NCBI GenBank assembly: GCA_021234155.1
Contig: JAJEKV010000018.1
Location: forward strand, 12,627,654 to 12,691,653
Direction: 5' to 3'
DNA length: 64,000 bases
From: Isoetes taiwanensis
Lineage: Eukaryota; Streptophyta; Lycopodiopsida; Isoetales; Isoetaceae
Made by a program: the position numbers and the translations under genes. The first letter of the stretch is position 1; every line of letters starts with the position of its first letter. Below the pieces are notes generated by a model, which ran no database searches, was not told where the DNA came from, and worked only from the letters and a program-made list of their open reading frames with translations. Shown piece by piece: positions 1 to 14,100 of the stretch.

Positions 1-1950
1 TACTTTTTATGCAATATCCATGCATGACATGATCTCCTAGTGACTCTAAGAAATTCTAGTCACTGCTATTGGGCTCAATGTGGATTTGTGCTTCAATAAC
101 TCTAAATGTGAGCTCAGCTTTGTGCTGATAGCTTAGACAGTCACTAGGGCCAGAAAACACTTGTGTTGTAGATGCCTAAATGCACTACAACCTTCGGAGT
201 GAGATGCAAGCGGGGAACAATGCAAGCATAGTCATTCAGAATTCAACACAATACTCAGAATTCAACAACAAGGCTCGGATTTTCATTTGAATTAGGTACA
301 CATAGGCAAATAACGATAATCCCAAGCTCTGAGTCTTGGGCACGGGATCAAATAGGTACCGCGGTCAAGGAATTCGCATGAATTTGTTAATAATTCAAGC
401 CGACAATCAAGTATGGAAGGCGAATCAAGCTCCAATCATGCAAGCCGATCCTTCTTAAAGGTAAACAATCGCTTCTTCATCTCAAAGCCCTCGAATTTTT
501 AAATTCAAAATCCCCTTTCTAAAATTCCCATGTTACATTGCGTTCTTGATTAATTCAGGTTCGATACTACTGTCCTTTTGCTTCTCTGATGCATTCCCGG
601 CATTGTAAGAGGTTATTGAAGCTTGGAATCATGATTTCATGGTTGTTTCGAACAAATCAAACGGATCTTGGCATTTTCAATTTTAGGGTTCTTAGCGGTT
701 CTTGAGGAAATATCCCACGAGGCAAAAGCACTTTCGGGGGAGCCAAGGTATATAAGGCTTAAAATTTTGATCTCGATAATAAAGCGTGCTATGCCCATGT
801 GGGATTCGGTACCTCCACCGCCCACATGCACAGGTACCACGCGTGGCGGGGAGTGATTGGCGGGGAGAAAAATAGGCTTTGGGGGATAAGAAATTCTTTT
901 GTCAAATAGGATATGGCACGATTCCCAAGGAACTAAATTTGAGGGCCAAAATAAACGATTTTTCAATTTTCTTTTTGCCAAGGGGAATCTTTTTATATGC
1001 TCTAGAAGATCTTTGGAATCTTTTTGGCAAAAGGGCACTTCAAATTTTGGCTTTAAAATGGCATGTAAGGATGATGATGTGGCATGTGAGAATGATGACA
1101 TGGTGAAGTAAAGGGTGACATGGCAAACAAGGATGGTGACGTGTCAATCAACTTGGCTTAGAATATTTTTTCTAGTCAAAACTTTGAGTGAGGTGGATAT
1201 GATGTGTATGACATGTGGATGGTGATGTGGAGGTGTTGATGATGATGTGGCATGGTAATGTGTCACCTTCATAGGATCAAACATGTAACTTGAAGGATTT
1301 TTTGCAAAAATTTAGAGTTTCAATGTGGTGACAAGTGCATGATATGACATGGCAAGAAGGGTCACATGTATGGTGACTTGTTCTCATGGGTCAACTTAGG
1401 CATAAATGCATAACATTAGCATTTTCTAGGCAAATTTTGAATTTTGAATGTTTCTCTTAGGAATTTTAGCATTCTCTCTCCTCTTTGACTTATAGGGAGA
1501 GGATGTTGACCTTTGACCACATGTATGACCAAGTCAAGTGGAGTTTAGTGCTTAGAATGATATGGAAATGGTATGGTAAGTGTATGGCATGTGAATGACT
1601 TGTGAAGGTGTAGTTTTGACTAGAAAAAATCTTCAAGGCCAAATTTGACTTGGAAATGAGGTGTAGGCATGGAACTCAAGATCTCATGGGCTCATCATGG
1701 TTAAAGGTAGGGGGATGTAGGATGGGAATCAAAGGGTGCAATCATGCCACATACCAAGAAATCTTCAAGGGTCTTCAATCCTTTGCTTGATTCTCCTTTT
1801 TTGCCTTCTTTGTGTGACCTGAGTCAAATGTCCTCACCTTGCTCTTCAAGTCTTCAAAGTGTGCAAGTATGAATTCTTCTTGTGCCTCAAAATTCAGATC
1901 AAAGTGTGAGAATTAGTGTCAAAAATATGTCTTGCTCTTCCATCCTGCCA
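1..1950. other. No gene recognised; low-complexity AT-rich sequence
   Basis: Short open frames of 60-150 codons occur near 640-1110 but show no family motif and overlap one another on both strands. From about 1,060 to 1,620 the plus strand is rich in irregular repeats of GATGATGTGGCATG and related words, which are compositionally simple. I see no promoter, RNA gene or mobile-element end that I can defend. Confidence 0.5.
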
Positions 1951-2880
1951 TAGCATGGCAGCACTCTAGATAGCTCTAGAATCTTCAAAAATGTTCTAGA
2001 ATCTTCTGGAATGGTGTAGATGCTCATGGATAAAATAGAATGTTCTAAAATGCTCTAGATGCTCAGGGTAAGCGCCTTGGTCTAAATATAGAAAGGCTTT
2101 TTCATGGGTAAGCATGTCAGTCTAAAAATAGCAAGTTTTTTGAAACTTTGCAAATACTCACGATAGAATGCTCTAGAATGTTCCAGATGCTCATGGGTAA
2201 GCACTCGGTCTAAAAGTAGCAAGTTTTTTAAAACTTTGCAAACAATCAAAATAAAATGTTCTATCCTAGATGCTCCTGGGTAGGCATCTCACTCTAAAAA
2301 TAGAAAGTTGTTTGAAACTTTATAAATACTCACAATAGAATGTTTTAGAATGTTTTGGGTGCTCATGGGTGAGCACCTCAGTCTAAAAATAGCAACTTGT
2401 TTTGAAACTTTGCAAGGAGCCAAAATAAAATGTTCTGGAATCTTCTAAATACTCAGGGCAAGCGCCTCAATCTAAAAATGGAAAGTTTTTTTTACAACTT
2501 TGTGAGAAACCAAAATAGAATATTTTGAAATGTTCTAGATGTTCAGGGTAAGCACCTCAGTCTAAAAATAAAATGTTTTTTGGAATGTTCCAGATGCTCA
2601 TACAGTCAAATAGAAACCAGATGCTCATGGATAGGCACCTCAGTCCAAAAACAGAAAGCTTGTTTGAAACTTTATGTTCTAAATAGTTCTAGCATATTCT
2701 AGACGCTCATGGATAACACATCAGTCTAAAAATAGAAAGTTTGTTGAAAAATTGGAAAGAGGCAGAGTAGAATATTCTACATGTTCAAATGCTCATGAGC
2801 AAGTGGCTCAGTCTGAAAGTCTCATGGGTAAGCCCCTTGGTCTAAAAATATAAAGTTTTTTGAAACTTTGCAAAAAACCA
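1950..2880 (+). repeat. Degenerate tandem array, unit about 60-90 bp
   Basis: About ten imperfect copies of one unit follow each other. Each contains GAATGTTCTAGATGCTCATGG, then GTAAGCACCTCAGTCTAAAAATAG and AAAGTTTTTTGAAACTTTGCAA, with internal deletions and spacing changes. The last unit (2,792-2,880) is shared with the outer end of the inverted repeat that reappears near 20,900-20,992, so the array may be the subterminal part of that larger element. Confidence 0.8.
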
Positions 2881-3813
2881 AGTGTAGAATTGGTGGTATT
2901 GGATGTTGCCCCACATTGGTGATGCTTTCCTCATGTGTGATGCTTTGGAATTGGCCGTAGTTGTGCAAGGTCAGTCCAAGAATAGAAAGTTTTCAAAATA
3001 TGCAATACTTTGGAAATGGTAGTAGGTGGAAGCTCGCTCCCCATGGGTAGTAGGTATGACTCATCAATAGGTGTTGGTAGTACATGGCAGTAAACTTCTC
3101 ATAAGTTGTCAAATGGATATTGAGTGACATTGATATGGATGTTGAATCATATGGATGATGCTTTCCTCATGTGTGATGCTTTGGAATTGGCAGTAGGTGT
3201 GAGTCAGCTTCTAATGAGTGCGACTTTGGAACTGGCAGTAGCTATGAGTAAATGGATGACACTTTGAAATTGATAGGTGTTGGTAGTAGCTGTGTATAAG
3301 CTCTACATGGGTGATACTTTGAAATTATCGTAGGTACGAGTCAGCTCCTCATGTATGATACTTTCAAATTGGTGTGGGTGTAAAGGTTAAAAGCTCCTCA
3401 AGTATGATACTTTCAAATTGGTGTGGGTGTAAAGGTTAAACTACTTTTGTGTAATATCTGCAATGCAGTACGATGATAATTGTTGCCTCTAAAGTAATAG
3501 ATGCATTGTGCCAGCCATTATTTTCCATGTTGGTAGGGCGATCGTAATAGGAAACATATTTTGTTTGAGGTTGTTATTAGAGATTGTTTCTTTGAAATGG
3601 TAAATAAGGAAAGAGATGGCATTTATTTTAAGCATGTCATGCTTGGATTGTACATTTCTTGGAAGATTTTTTTACAGCCCCTGTGCAATCTCCAGAACAT
3701 GAGGTGAGGTTCAAGTCATTAGAACCTTAATGGCTATACCTTAATGGACCAAATAATGGAGAACTGACAGCGGCATGGCAAATACAATGATCAGTGGCAT
3801 GACAAATACATGA
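2792..3813 (+). repeat. Left arm of a large inverted repeat flanking NRPC2
   Basis: This stretch is the near-perfect reverse complement of 19930-20992. Long shared blocks are visible, for example around 3,440-3,590 against 20,220-20,350, with only scattered substitutions and a gap of about 40 bp near 3,600. Both arms contain the same local duplication of about 58 bp (GATACTTTCAAATTGGTGTG, twice, near 3,357-3,436). No convincing protein is encoded. Confidence 0.88.
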
Positions 3814-4324
3814 CGAAAACAAACACATTACACAAGCTTCTTGGTGTACATTGTAAATTCACTCTCAGATACGTTGTCCAAGCAAAAATAACAGACTCAA
3901 CTGGAAAGGCTTAGGCTTTCCTTTTTAATGACCAACTGTGTGTCATTCGAAGTGAAGATCAATCAATATTTCAAACAGAGATACAAATAGATCTCTCAGG
4001 TGTTTCACATCATCATCGTACAAAGTTGTACAAAGCAAGTACATGGACAGCAAAAAGCAAAAGATTATTATACAGGGAATCAATCCTATTGATTGGTCAA
4101 CTGAGTGCAAAACTCTAATCGACAAAATAGCTAGTTTAAAATCACCATAAATTACTTCTACAATGTGCATACATATTTGCGATCTTTACATTTGACATTA
4201 GCATTCCATTCCACGCTTCCACAACTTCTCAGAGCACCATCTGTGCATGACTTGGCATTATACATACTTGAGGTTCTAGATAAACATCAGCAATTACTGA
4301 GCCCTCAGTAGTCATTATCTCCGC
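3814..4324. other. Non-genic spacer
   Basis: AT-rich sequence between the inverted-repeat arm and a LINE 3' end. It has no protein similarity and no repeat that I recognise. Confidence 0.4.
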
Positions 4325-4508
4325 TTGTCTAGTATCATCATTACTGCAAAGGTTTTTCCCTTGAAAACCTTTCGAGGCAGGGGTTTTTTAATCCTAGTAG
4401 TAATGATTGTACTAGCCCATTGTATGGGTCCCATGACCTATTGGTCTCCGTGGACGTTAAAAAACTATTCTATTCTATTCTATTCTATTCTATTCTATTC
4501 TATTTTAC
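4325..4508 (+). mobile_element. 5'-truncated LINE copy with (TATTC)n tail
   Basis: About 140 bp match the 3' end of the LINE at 23,947-26,155: an imperfect hairpin region (ATCATTACTGC pairing with GTAGTAATGAT), the block AAAACCTTTCGAGG...GGGGTTTTTTAATCC, then GGGTCCCATGACC, TTGGTCTCCGTGGACG and a tail of about eight TATTC units. All coding sequence is missing, as expected from incomplete reverse transcription. Confidence 0.88.
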
Positions 4509-5298
4509 ATTTGACTTCCCCACACACTAGCTCATTCTTTTCGTATAATTGTGTGGCTCCATGCGATACAACACCAATACCTTAACGATGTTAACATCTG
4601 CCCAATTTTTGTTGCTAGTTCATGGCTATTTCCGTTCGCTCCAATGGAGTTGAGCATTTCCCGCCCCACTTAAAAGAACTACTGGCGGCGGCGACTACCG
4701 CCGCGACAAAGTCTTGTATATAGAATCCAGACGTTTTTAGATAAAAGAAATAATTATAAGAAGGCATTCAATATGCACCTAAAAGGAACCCAATAATCAT
4801 ATGATTATGTGTAAGAAGTGGTAAACATTGCATAAATGAGGTTTTTAAAATTATTGACCACTATTCTTTCACTAAAACAATGGATTGTGAACCTGTAGTT
4901 CAGAACTATTCTTAGATCCAAAAATCCCACACCTGCTCATCAATCTGAAGAGGCCACAATATTTATATGACTACATCTAAGTTGCGTGGTGAACAATAGA
5001 TACATGAAGTTTTGTGATTATTGACCACTATTCTTTCACCAAAACAATGGAATATGTAAACCTGCAATTCAGAACTATTCTCAGATCAGAAATAATTATG
5101 CAAATAGCTCCCAACAACACCAAAGCAAACAATATGTCTAAGTAGCATGTGCATCAACAATAATTTGTATTAAGCCAGCACAATTTTGATAGGCTTTGTA
5201 ACTGCAATCATTGTGGAGAGTCTGACAATCCAGCATGCATGTGCTTTCCAATTTGAGAGTGCTTTGCATTGAAATTTGACAATAATATTTTATTAATT

Positions 5299-5396
5299 GC
5301 AATCTACAATGCAAGTTGCAATCTCTTTTTGCACTTTTTAATCCAAATAGGTTGCTTATTCAAAAGTACAAATTAAAAAACACTGCACTATCTTTT
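5299..5396 (+). repeat. Small inverted repeat, left copy
   Basis: The sequence from CAATCTACAATGCAAGTTGC to AATTAAAAAACACTG is repeated in reverse complement at 19736-19810, with an extra CTTTTTAATCCAAATA-like insertion in this copy. It lies inside the large inverted-repeat arms in the same mirrored order, so the symmetry around NRPC2 extends beyond the 1-kb arms. Confidence 0.75.
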
Positions 5397-7449
5397 AAAC
5401 ACCTGCAATTCCACCAATGATGGCATTTCACAAAACTCTATTCCATACAGTTTTCTTTAAAGATCCTAAAAGAATTTTCAATAAAAGAAACCAGTAACCA
5501 CTATCACTATATTCAGCCTGTATAGCTGCTCCAAAATTGATGCGCAAAATTGAAGAAGAAGCTTGATAAAAAAAAAGGAATACAATTGACATATTATAGC
5601 TTGGAGAAAAATTACGGACTAGGGCCTCCTTTGGTCCATAACTCTACATAGTGTCCATACAATGGAATAAGCATCTGCAAACATGAATTCAACAAAGAAG
5701 GTGCTAACCATAAAAGATTTGAAATTTTAAAAAATAGGCTCATCTTAGAATATGCAGGCACTAAGCAGCATTACCCATGATGTGACAACAGGCTCAATAC
5801 TCATGCTCTCGATTGTATCTTTTGCCTCTCTAATTTTTCATATTGTCCAAGTAAATCTATCATGCAATGATGTTGTAATCTTGTTGGTGTGACATTATGG
5901 CCTTGGCTTGCCAAAAGAAAATACGATAACCTTTGCCAACAAAGACAACATGACTCGTGCAAATATGAAGGTAAGATCATCAGCGACAATAGCATGCTTT
6001 GGATTCTCATTGTAAGGCATAGCTAATTGATTCTGCACCTTTTTATTTGGTTGTTCAAATATCAGGGCTGCTTTGCATCTTATCAAGCCAAACAAAATCA
6101 GAATAAGCATTCAAAACTAGTTAGGCAGAGAACAGAAGACTCTTTTCATTGCACGTTGCATTGATCTCTTCGAAACTGCTAGATCACAATGTAGCTAAAC
6201 TTTACTGTTGGTAATTCTCCCTATCTAAGCCAATGAGCATTTCAACATTTATATTTATTGCCACATTATCTCAACTTCTTCATCTTAAATACAATAGTTG
6301 CTATTGAAAATTTGAAATGATGGATCTTTGCATAATTGACAAAGATTCTTAGCAAGCATGTACACCAAGCAAAACATTAGGTTAGTATATCAAATGTACT
6401 AGAGTTGGATTGAATGTGAAAGAGCAATGATTAATAAGAGAGATGAAGCCACGATTGCACATGAAAGCTTTGCTTAGACTTATGCACTCGGCGTTCACCA
6501 ATACTTCACCATTGTATGCCTACAACTAAAAAAAATAGGGTCAGACAATGTGTGTAGCCCGACAAGCACTATGCTTAATCACCTAGTATTCTAAAATTAA
6601 AATAGTCAGTCGTTGAGCGATTATTCTCAACAAGATGGACATAGGCATTCCACTACCCCTATTAGTGAGCGGCATTATTCGTTGCATTGATCATTGCTCG
6701 GTAACAAAAATGTTTGCTAAATGCCCAACAAGAGAATATAAATGCATCCTAGTTTTTAGAGGAAAAACTGACTCATTTGCACTATTAAGATGAAGTTATA
6801 AAGGCTGAGACCTACCAACAAGGAGGGATTCATTATGGGCTCTGTTTGTCTTGATATTACCTTGTTTCATTTTCTTGAACTCAATTTCTTTGCCATGCTG
6901 ATTATATCCTAAGATCATTGCATTCCAGGAAATAACATCGAGGGGCTAATTGATCCATAATTCTGTCAATCTAACCTGGGCTATCTAAGCAAACAAAAAC
7001 TTCCTCTACTTGGCAGATCACAATAAAGAAGGGCCATCACTAAGTAATTTGTATGTTTGCACATGATTGGCTTCTGGCATAGATGCAACTTTATTTCTAG
7101 ATACTAAGAATAGTTGTTCTGGCATAGACATCGCCACAAATCTGTCTATGCACCTGCAAGTAAAAAGGACAATTGAGGTATGACCAAGATGAGATTACAG
7201 TGAGATATTCCAAACAAATATAGTCATGAAGTCCACTGTTCTTAAGATTCGGACGCATCTGGCAAAATTTGGTAGCATAACCACACAATGAAAACCAACT
7301 TTTACAATAAAAGGCCTAATTCACAAGCAATGCTACCAAACATGCACTCTAAAAGTAATTGGAAACAAAATATTTTTCTACTGCAGCATTGTTCCAGAAA
7401 CATAAGGCAAATAACCCCACAATGGAAGAGACTTTCGTATACCAATGCA

Positions 7450-7560
7450 GCACCACACTTCCATCTGCAAATAGCAAAAATCCTCATTCACCACACTTCC
7501 ATCTGCAAATAACAAAAACCCTCATTCCATCCGCAAATAACAAAAACCCTCATTCTTGTT
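7450..7560 (+). repeat. Short tandem repeat, three units of about 30-39 bp
   Basis: The unit CCATCTGCAAATAACAAAAA followed by CCTCATTC occurs three times with minor changes. Confidence 0.75.
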
Positions 7561-8183
7561 GTAAGAACTAGCAGCATAACCTCAACGCTACTGATTTCCA
7601 TACCAATGGACATGCTGCTATATTTTTTCTCCACCTTAGATCAATTCTAACGACTCTGAGGCTCTCTATGTGCACAATAATCCCAGCTGGCTGCAATATG
7701 GATAGCTTCACATTGCTTCAAAATTTGTTATTGTATTAGACTTATCCAACACGAAGAAAGTCGTTCGAATTCATGATATTATTTGCTTTGTCCTACTTGA
7801 CAAAATGTCACTAACACAAATCCTTGCTATCTAGCCAAAATCTAGATGTTATCTAATTACTTAAAGTGGTGTTGATTCAGTGATACATGCACATTGCGGA
7901 TGGGCAAAAAGTTCCATATCTAGGTTGGAATTCACAATAATAACAGTGCATTTATTTACATCCTTTTAGTTCAACTCTTGGAACAGCAATAGAATAATGA
8001 TGCAGATAACTCTGAAATATCTCAACAAAATTCTGTCCATAGTAGCAGTACACTGCTACAGAGATATTTATGCCCGTCGGGAACTATTTTTTAGTATAGA
8101 AGTTCTCTCATGTACACCTTGTCCGCATGTTATAACTGTACATAGGCGGGCCTCCATAAAACGAAGGAACCGCTCCTGAGGAG

Positions 8184-11100
8184 CTAAGCCTCTGCAAGCT
8201 CCAGCCGAGGAATAATATTCATTGATTGTAGCTCCTGCATAATTCCAATGTCCCTTAGAAGCTTATATTTGGTATTTTACCCGAAACAGCTTCAACACAA
8301 TGTCTAACTACTATATTGAAATTTATGTAACTGGAGCATCTTCAAACTGTACATACCTGGAACAAGAGCTTGCAAGCATATGGCAATTTCATGGTAGCCA
8401 TATTTTCGCCATTTTTACAAAATGAACAAAAGTTCATCTTCAATTTATGACTGTAGAAACCAAGCAAGCCACATTTTGTGCAAACCTGCAAAGAAATTAG
8501 TCTAGACAGGTTAAAACAAAAAACTTTTTTCTCATGTGTCCCCTGAATAGACAGGATACCTGGCTTTGGAATTGATCACTCGAAATCATTAATCGTTCCA
8601 TGAGAAGCATGCTTGAACCATAAGCAATCAGACAGTCACGTTCCATTTCACCTAGCCGTAGTCCTACATACCAAAAAGTCTGCATTAAAGATAAGAGGCC
8701 TTGGCAATATCAATTCGTATCACACCTAACCTCCTTCCCGGCTTCTGCCTTCAGTTGGCTGTCTTGTTAGAACCACCCTAGGGCCTTGCTTGCGGGCATG
8801 CATTTTGTCTAGCACCTGCATATTGTAGTTCCTCAGTTTTAAAGGATCTTGCTAAAAGGAGAGAAAAGTAACTACTGAAGTTTCCAAGAACTAACCATGT
8901 GCTTCAGCTTTTGATAGTAGATTGGTCCCATGAATATATATGCTTGAAGTGGGTATCCAGTAATGCCTAACAAAGTTGTTAATTATTTATTATAAATAAG
9001 AAAGGAATAAGATTAATAATAATAAATATAAATAATAAAATAAGTAAAATTGCTATAGTAATAACTACCTGAATATAAGAAATCCTTTCCACTGTAGCTG
9101 AAACCATGCTTAACAAGTGTGGAACTATAATATAAACATGTCAGAATCATCCAATAACAATTGTTTCTAAATTATGGTACCTGATGACCTCCACTGTATC
9201 TGCATGACCACTTGGTTCTCCAAATGCACTACCATAAAAAAATCTTCCAGTTGAAATACCTGCTTTTCCTCCAAGAAGTTCTATCATTTTTCCTACAGTC
9301 ATCCGACTATTGTAAAATTGCTTAGTCTATGCAGTAACAAATCTATCTGATGATATCCGATTTAAATATACACGTCATGAAGTTCTAAAGATCACAAAAT
9401 GTTTCTGGCTTGAACCAACCTGGGAAAACCATGAGGATTCATAATCAAATCGGGACAAATTCCACGCTCTGAGAATGGGAAATCTTCCTGTTGGACAATT
9501 GTTCCACAAACACCTTTCTGCCCATGCCTGCTACTAAATTTATCACCAAGCTGTATAGATGAAGTCAGATATGCCGCATTTGGCACGGCTGGTGTAAAGA
9601 AAAACAAAAACTCTACAAACCTCAGGTCGCCGTGTATGTCTTATGAGACATTTTATAATGAATTGATGTTCATCACTCGATGTTAATAATACTTTGTCCA
9701 CAACACAGGATTCTGCCAGAGGTCCTTTATATCTCTGCGGTGTGGGCTTATAAGCACTGGAAAGATATAATATATACAATAATTAGGAAATTCTGGAAAA
9801 TAGTTGCATGTCCAGCAAATCATCATTAGATACAACAATCTTTTACCAAAAACATATGTTTGTTGGCAATCTCATGCCTGAGTTCATAATCCTCATTGAA
9901 ATTTCAATACATCTACACCTGCCAAACCAAACGCGTCTGCCCTCCTATAAAAATCATCTCCAAATTACAAGTTGGGAAGTTGCACTCTTTGAGTTGGACT
10001 GAACCATGACAAGTATCCTAAACATAACTATCATTTCTTCCATCTGGTCATATTCCTAGCAAGACAATTATGCTCTGTCAAAGCTGCTGTCCAAGATCAC
10101 TAAATGAGGTAGTGGATACCTATCAGGCATCGCCATTGGATTTGGCACAACTTCCCGACAATCCTTAGGACTTTCTTTGTTCACAAAAATGTCCTTATCA
10201 TATATTCTTTCCCCAACAGATGCAATTCCGTCGTGGTCAAGCACCTGCATAAAATTGGTAACATTATCAATCATAATCTGAAGTGAATGGCCTAAACTTA
10301 TAACTTATAGTACCCCTGTGTGAGGCTGTCTTGGTGCCACAATACGATCAGATGTTCGATTTTGATACTTTTTGACGATTGAGCTAAACCTGTTAATGTC
10401 TTGCGGAAACAATGGGATGTTATGGCCAGTTTGAAATGCAGGGAGCATTGTATTGCAAATGCCTACTTTTTCATAACTATGCAGCGGCCAAATCCTCGGT
10501 CTAAGGAATACTTATTCATGACAATGGCATCTTCAATATCATAACCACTGTAACTCATCACAGCAACAGTTGCATTCTGTCCTGCACCAAGTTTATCAAA
10601 CCCAACCTGCAAACAGAGGAAGGATTAGACATAATCAGACACAGACCAAAGGTAGACTTCCATCCCATATAGGTGCCACAAATACCAATTCAATGGACTT
10701 TGTAGTTAGCAGAGGTCTTTGTGGATAAACTAGCAAGTAGAGTATGGTGTCAAGCCTGCTCAGCTGCAAACGGAAGAAACCGTATAAAACATATGACAAA
10801 AAAAGCACAAAGAGAAAAGAAAAAACTAATTTGAACAGTCGGGCAGCTTTTAAAATTGACTGGCCACATATATTAGCGAAGCTATGTGGCCTTCAGAAAT
10901 CTAAGATTAACAATTATTTCTAATCATGATATTTAAGCAGGCCCTTGACTCCATGTGCCATACATACATGAATGTGTGATTACAAAAGTGAGAACATGTA
11001 TAGATATTCTCACCTGGTTATATGCAATATTGCCCATTGCCTGCTTACCCATAGCACACTGCATGTAACAAATTAAAAAACCAGAGGATAGTCAGAATGT

Positions 11101-14100
11101 GCAGGCATAAGATCTAATCAAAGTCAAAATTATGTAACGTCCTAACTGGCGAACAGTTTAGTTTGCAAAACCACGTTGAATAAACGTCATCATCTCCCAG
11201 GACGTTGAGACACTACGACATTTTGAACGGATATGACATAGAACATCATATTTTCTGATCAGGCTCTTTACACTTGTTGTAAGACACAAAAAAAATTGTC
11301 GAGGCCTCTTAGGAGTGGTGTATCTCAGGTAAACAAATTGGGAACTAGAACTCCATGCCAAGATGGCATGTTTTGGCTTAGGTTCCCTATGCATGAAGAT
11401 ACTGAGAGTTATATCCTCTACTGGTTTGAGTGGCCTCCTTTGCACAAACATAAAAGCGAGTCAATTTCATTAGTGGGCCCCACACAATTTTTCGTGTAAG
11501 AAACACCGAATCCAGGGTAAGTTTATTTTCAGCCGATTATTTCCACATACAGTGATAACTTGTATGTCCTCGACGGCTTCAGTTGCAGATATCAACACAG
11601 CTTTTGTGAATGCATTAGACCCTTCTCGCGAAGTAATTTATTTTCAAAACCAGTAGACAATATACGAATTCTATAAAAGTTTTGAAACTATTAAATTTGT
11701 GATGGGACATGTGGTCAAAGATATTACCTGGTATGTATTACGCGGTGACTGGTTATGATGGGGATATGGAATAAGGCCAGCAACAACACCCAATATTGTG
11801 AAGGGCTCTACTTCAATATGCGTTGTTGAAGTCATAGCCTCATTTTCGTATAATGCTATCTGCTCATAATAAACAAAAGATCAATTCATGTTAGAACATA
11901 AGTAACCATGTTAGAACTCTTTGGAACAACTCCACATCGGGAAGGACATGAGGGCTGACCAATGCATTGTTCTCTTCATTCACATCCAAGTACTCCACAA
12001 GCCCTTCTCTGAGAAAATCATCAAAGTTACGGAATCCATCCTACACAGGCATTTGTTGATGCGTTCTATTAAAAATCGTTCCACGACATTGAAAATAAAA
12101 CAACAGACTTTTAGCTCTTTCATGTGATGTTCCTTGACACGAGAGATGCCATGGTCTGCAATGACTAGTGGCCGACAAACACGACCCCCATCAGAGGCAA
12201 TGTATATACACCGCTGCTCAAAATAAGTTCTTACACAATTTTAGTGCAAAATACAATACAATTCATGGCTACGGACAAACTCACAAACCTGCTTTTCGTT
12301 GACAAATATGCTTCACGATTCCCCGATGTTACCCGCGCCTAAGTTGCCTCATTATTCGTGCAAAATGCTGCATCATCACCGAATCTTGTTATTACGCCTA
12401 TTAAAATATGATGATCATGGTTAGTTGAAACATTCTACCTTGGGACGGCGGTGGATGCCAAGCACAGCTCCATTGAAGAACACAAGAAATGCCTTTCGAG
12501 AATGGAGCTCTCCTCCAGACAACAGAGTTAAATCCTCAACGCCTAAATTCATACACTGGAGGACCAAAATGCAAACAACCAACTCATATTATCACTGGAA
12601 GGACCAAAATGCAAACATGCTTAGATACGTTATTCATGTCCTACAACACATTCTAGCAACTTCTAACTACTCTGGCTGCCACTTTATGATAGCAACTGAT
12701 GAAGAGAACAATAAAAAGAATGGCTGATCCTTGGAATAGACCATCTGAACTTTCATGGTCCCACAATAAGTGGCCTGAAGGCCTTAATAAGTCAATCAGG
12801 CCACAACCTTTTAATGAATTGAGCAGGCATCCTAGAAAATAAAGCTATTACCATTTACAAACATGTTTATACTCACCAAGGAAATTAGAGGTCCTTCATC
12901 ATCATCAGTAGTGACATGCGTCATCAGGGCTAAATTCTTGGTCAGTCCACATCCCTCACCCTCTGGTGTGTCAGCTGGACAAAGCATACCCCACTGCAAA
13001 TGATCATAATGATAAGAAAAATAGCAACATTAGGCAATATGGCATTTACTTTTTATTTCAAAAATAAGGTCAAATACAAGACTTGAGTTACTTCCACATC
13101 CTTCAACACTTTAACAACTAACAAATAGACTTGCATTACAATTAGTTCTCGAAGCACATTCATTATATTTCTGTTCTATGCCCAACTCTATATGACCTTT
13201 AAAGCATCCTTCATGTCCTTGTCCACTAAAAACACCGTAACATGGCAATCGTAGATGATGGGTCTATTTTTAATTGAGGTGTATAATTCAGCAGGTTGCG
13301 ACATCGGGCGCTAATAGGGTGATTAACGACCCTTCAAATTGAACTTCACTTGCCCAAAAATTAATGATCCTTCAAATTGAACTTCATCCGCCCGTCAAAT
13401 TGAACCTACGAATCGGGTTGATCACTAACGAACTTCAGAGGTGCAGCCATGTCATTGATCCGTGACTTCTTGGTGCTTCGATCCTGCTTCATGCTTCGAA
13501 TTTAGCCTGAATGTCATAATGACTGTCGCTTGAACGTCATAATGCTCGTCATGAGGCTTCCTAACGCCTATTCAAGAAGCTTGCAGCACGGAAAATAAGG
13601 CACTGAAGACGGCGCATTTTTGTACACGTCAATTCAAAATTGGCCCTGATATGGCACAATCAAATTTAGCTGCCCCAATATTTTATGCAGCTTTTGCATA
13701 GACTAGTGGAGAGAACCTGCAATCTGGGCAGAGAATCTAAGGAAAACTTAATTAAACAAGCCAGAGTTCAATACACAAACCCCGTTTTTTAGAAGGTTAC
13801 TCTTCGGGATGCTTAGCAATGTCTAAAGACTCCTCCCTTTGCAATATGTATCATTGAAATGCTAGCAAAACTCATTATTAACCCGGACTGCAAAGAAAGT
13901 GGAGAACATACAAATATCAGAAAGACCTCGACGGTTAGAGAAACGACCTGGCTTGGCTGCAATGCCCTTGGTCCACTCACTTTCCTGGACTTCTCAAATT
14001 GAGACTGAATGCGTGTCATGTGTCCATATGCTGCAATGAAAGAAAGCCTTGAGACTACCTGTGTTTGAAGAAAAAGTGAGACAGAGTGACTTCAAAAGCA

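Larger units (their letters stand above)
4509..8183. other. Intergenic region downstream of NRPC2
   Basis: AT-rich sequence holding the 3' UTR of NRPC2 near 8,183 and otherwise no recognisable gene. Short open frames at 5,800-6,110 and 7,100-7,570 lack family motifs. A small tandem repeat is listed separately. Confidence 0.45.

Noticed and set aside
4325-4585. Open frame with repeated FYSIL residues
   Set aside because: It is the translation of the (TATTC)n LINE tail.
5801-6110. Overlapping minus-strand frames with HHCMIDLLG, which recalls PPR proteins
   Set aside because: Only one short stretch resembles a PPR; flanking residues do not form helical repeats.
13260-13620. Short repeats of TTCAAATTGAACTTCA in an NRPC2 intron, considered as a mobile element
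   Set aside because: No terminal repeats or target duplication could be defined.
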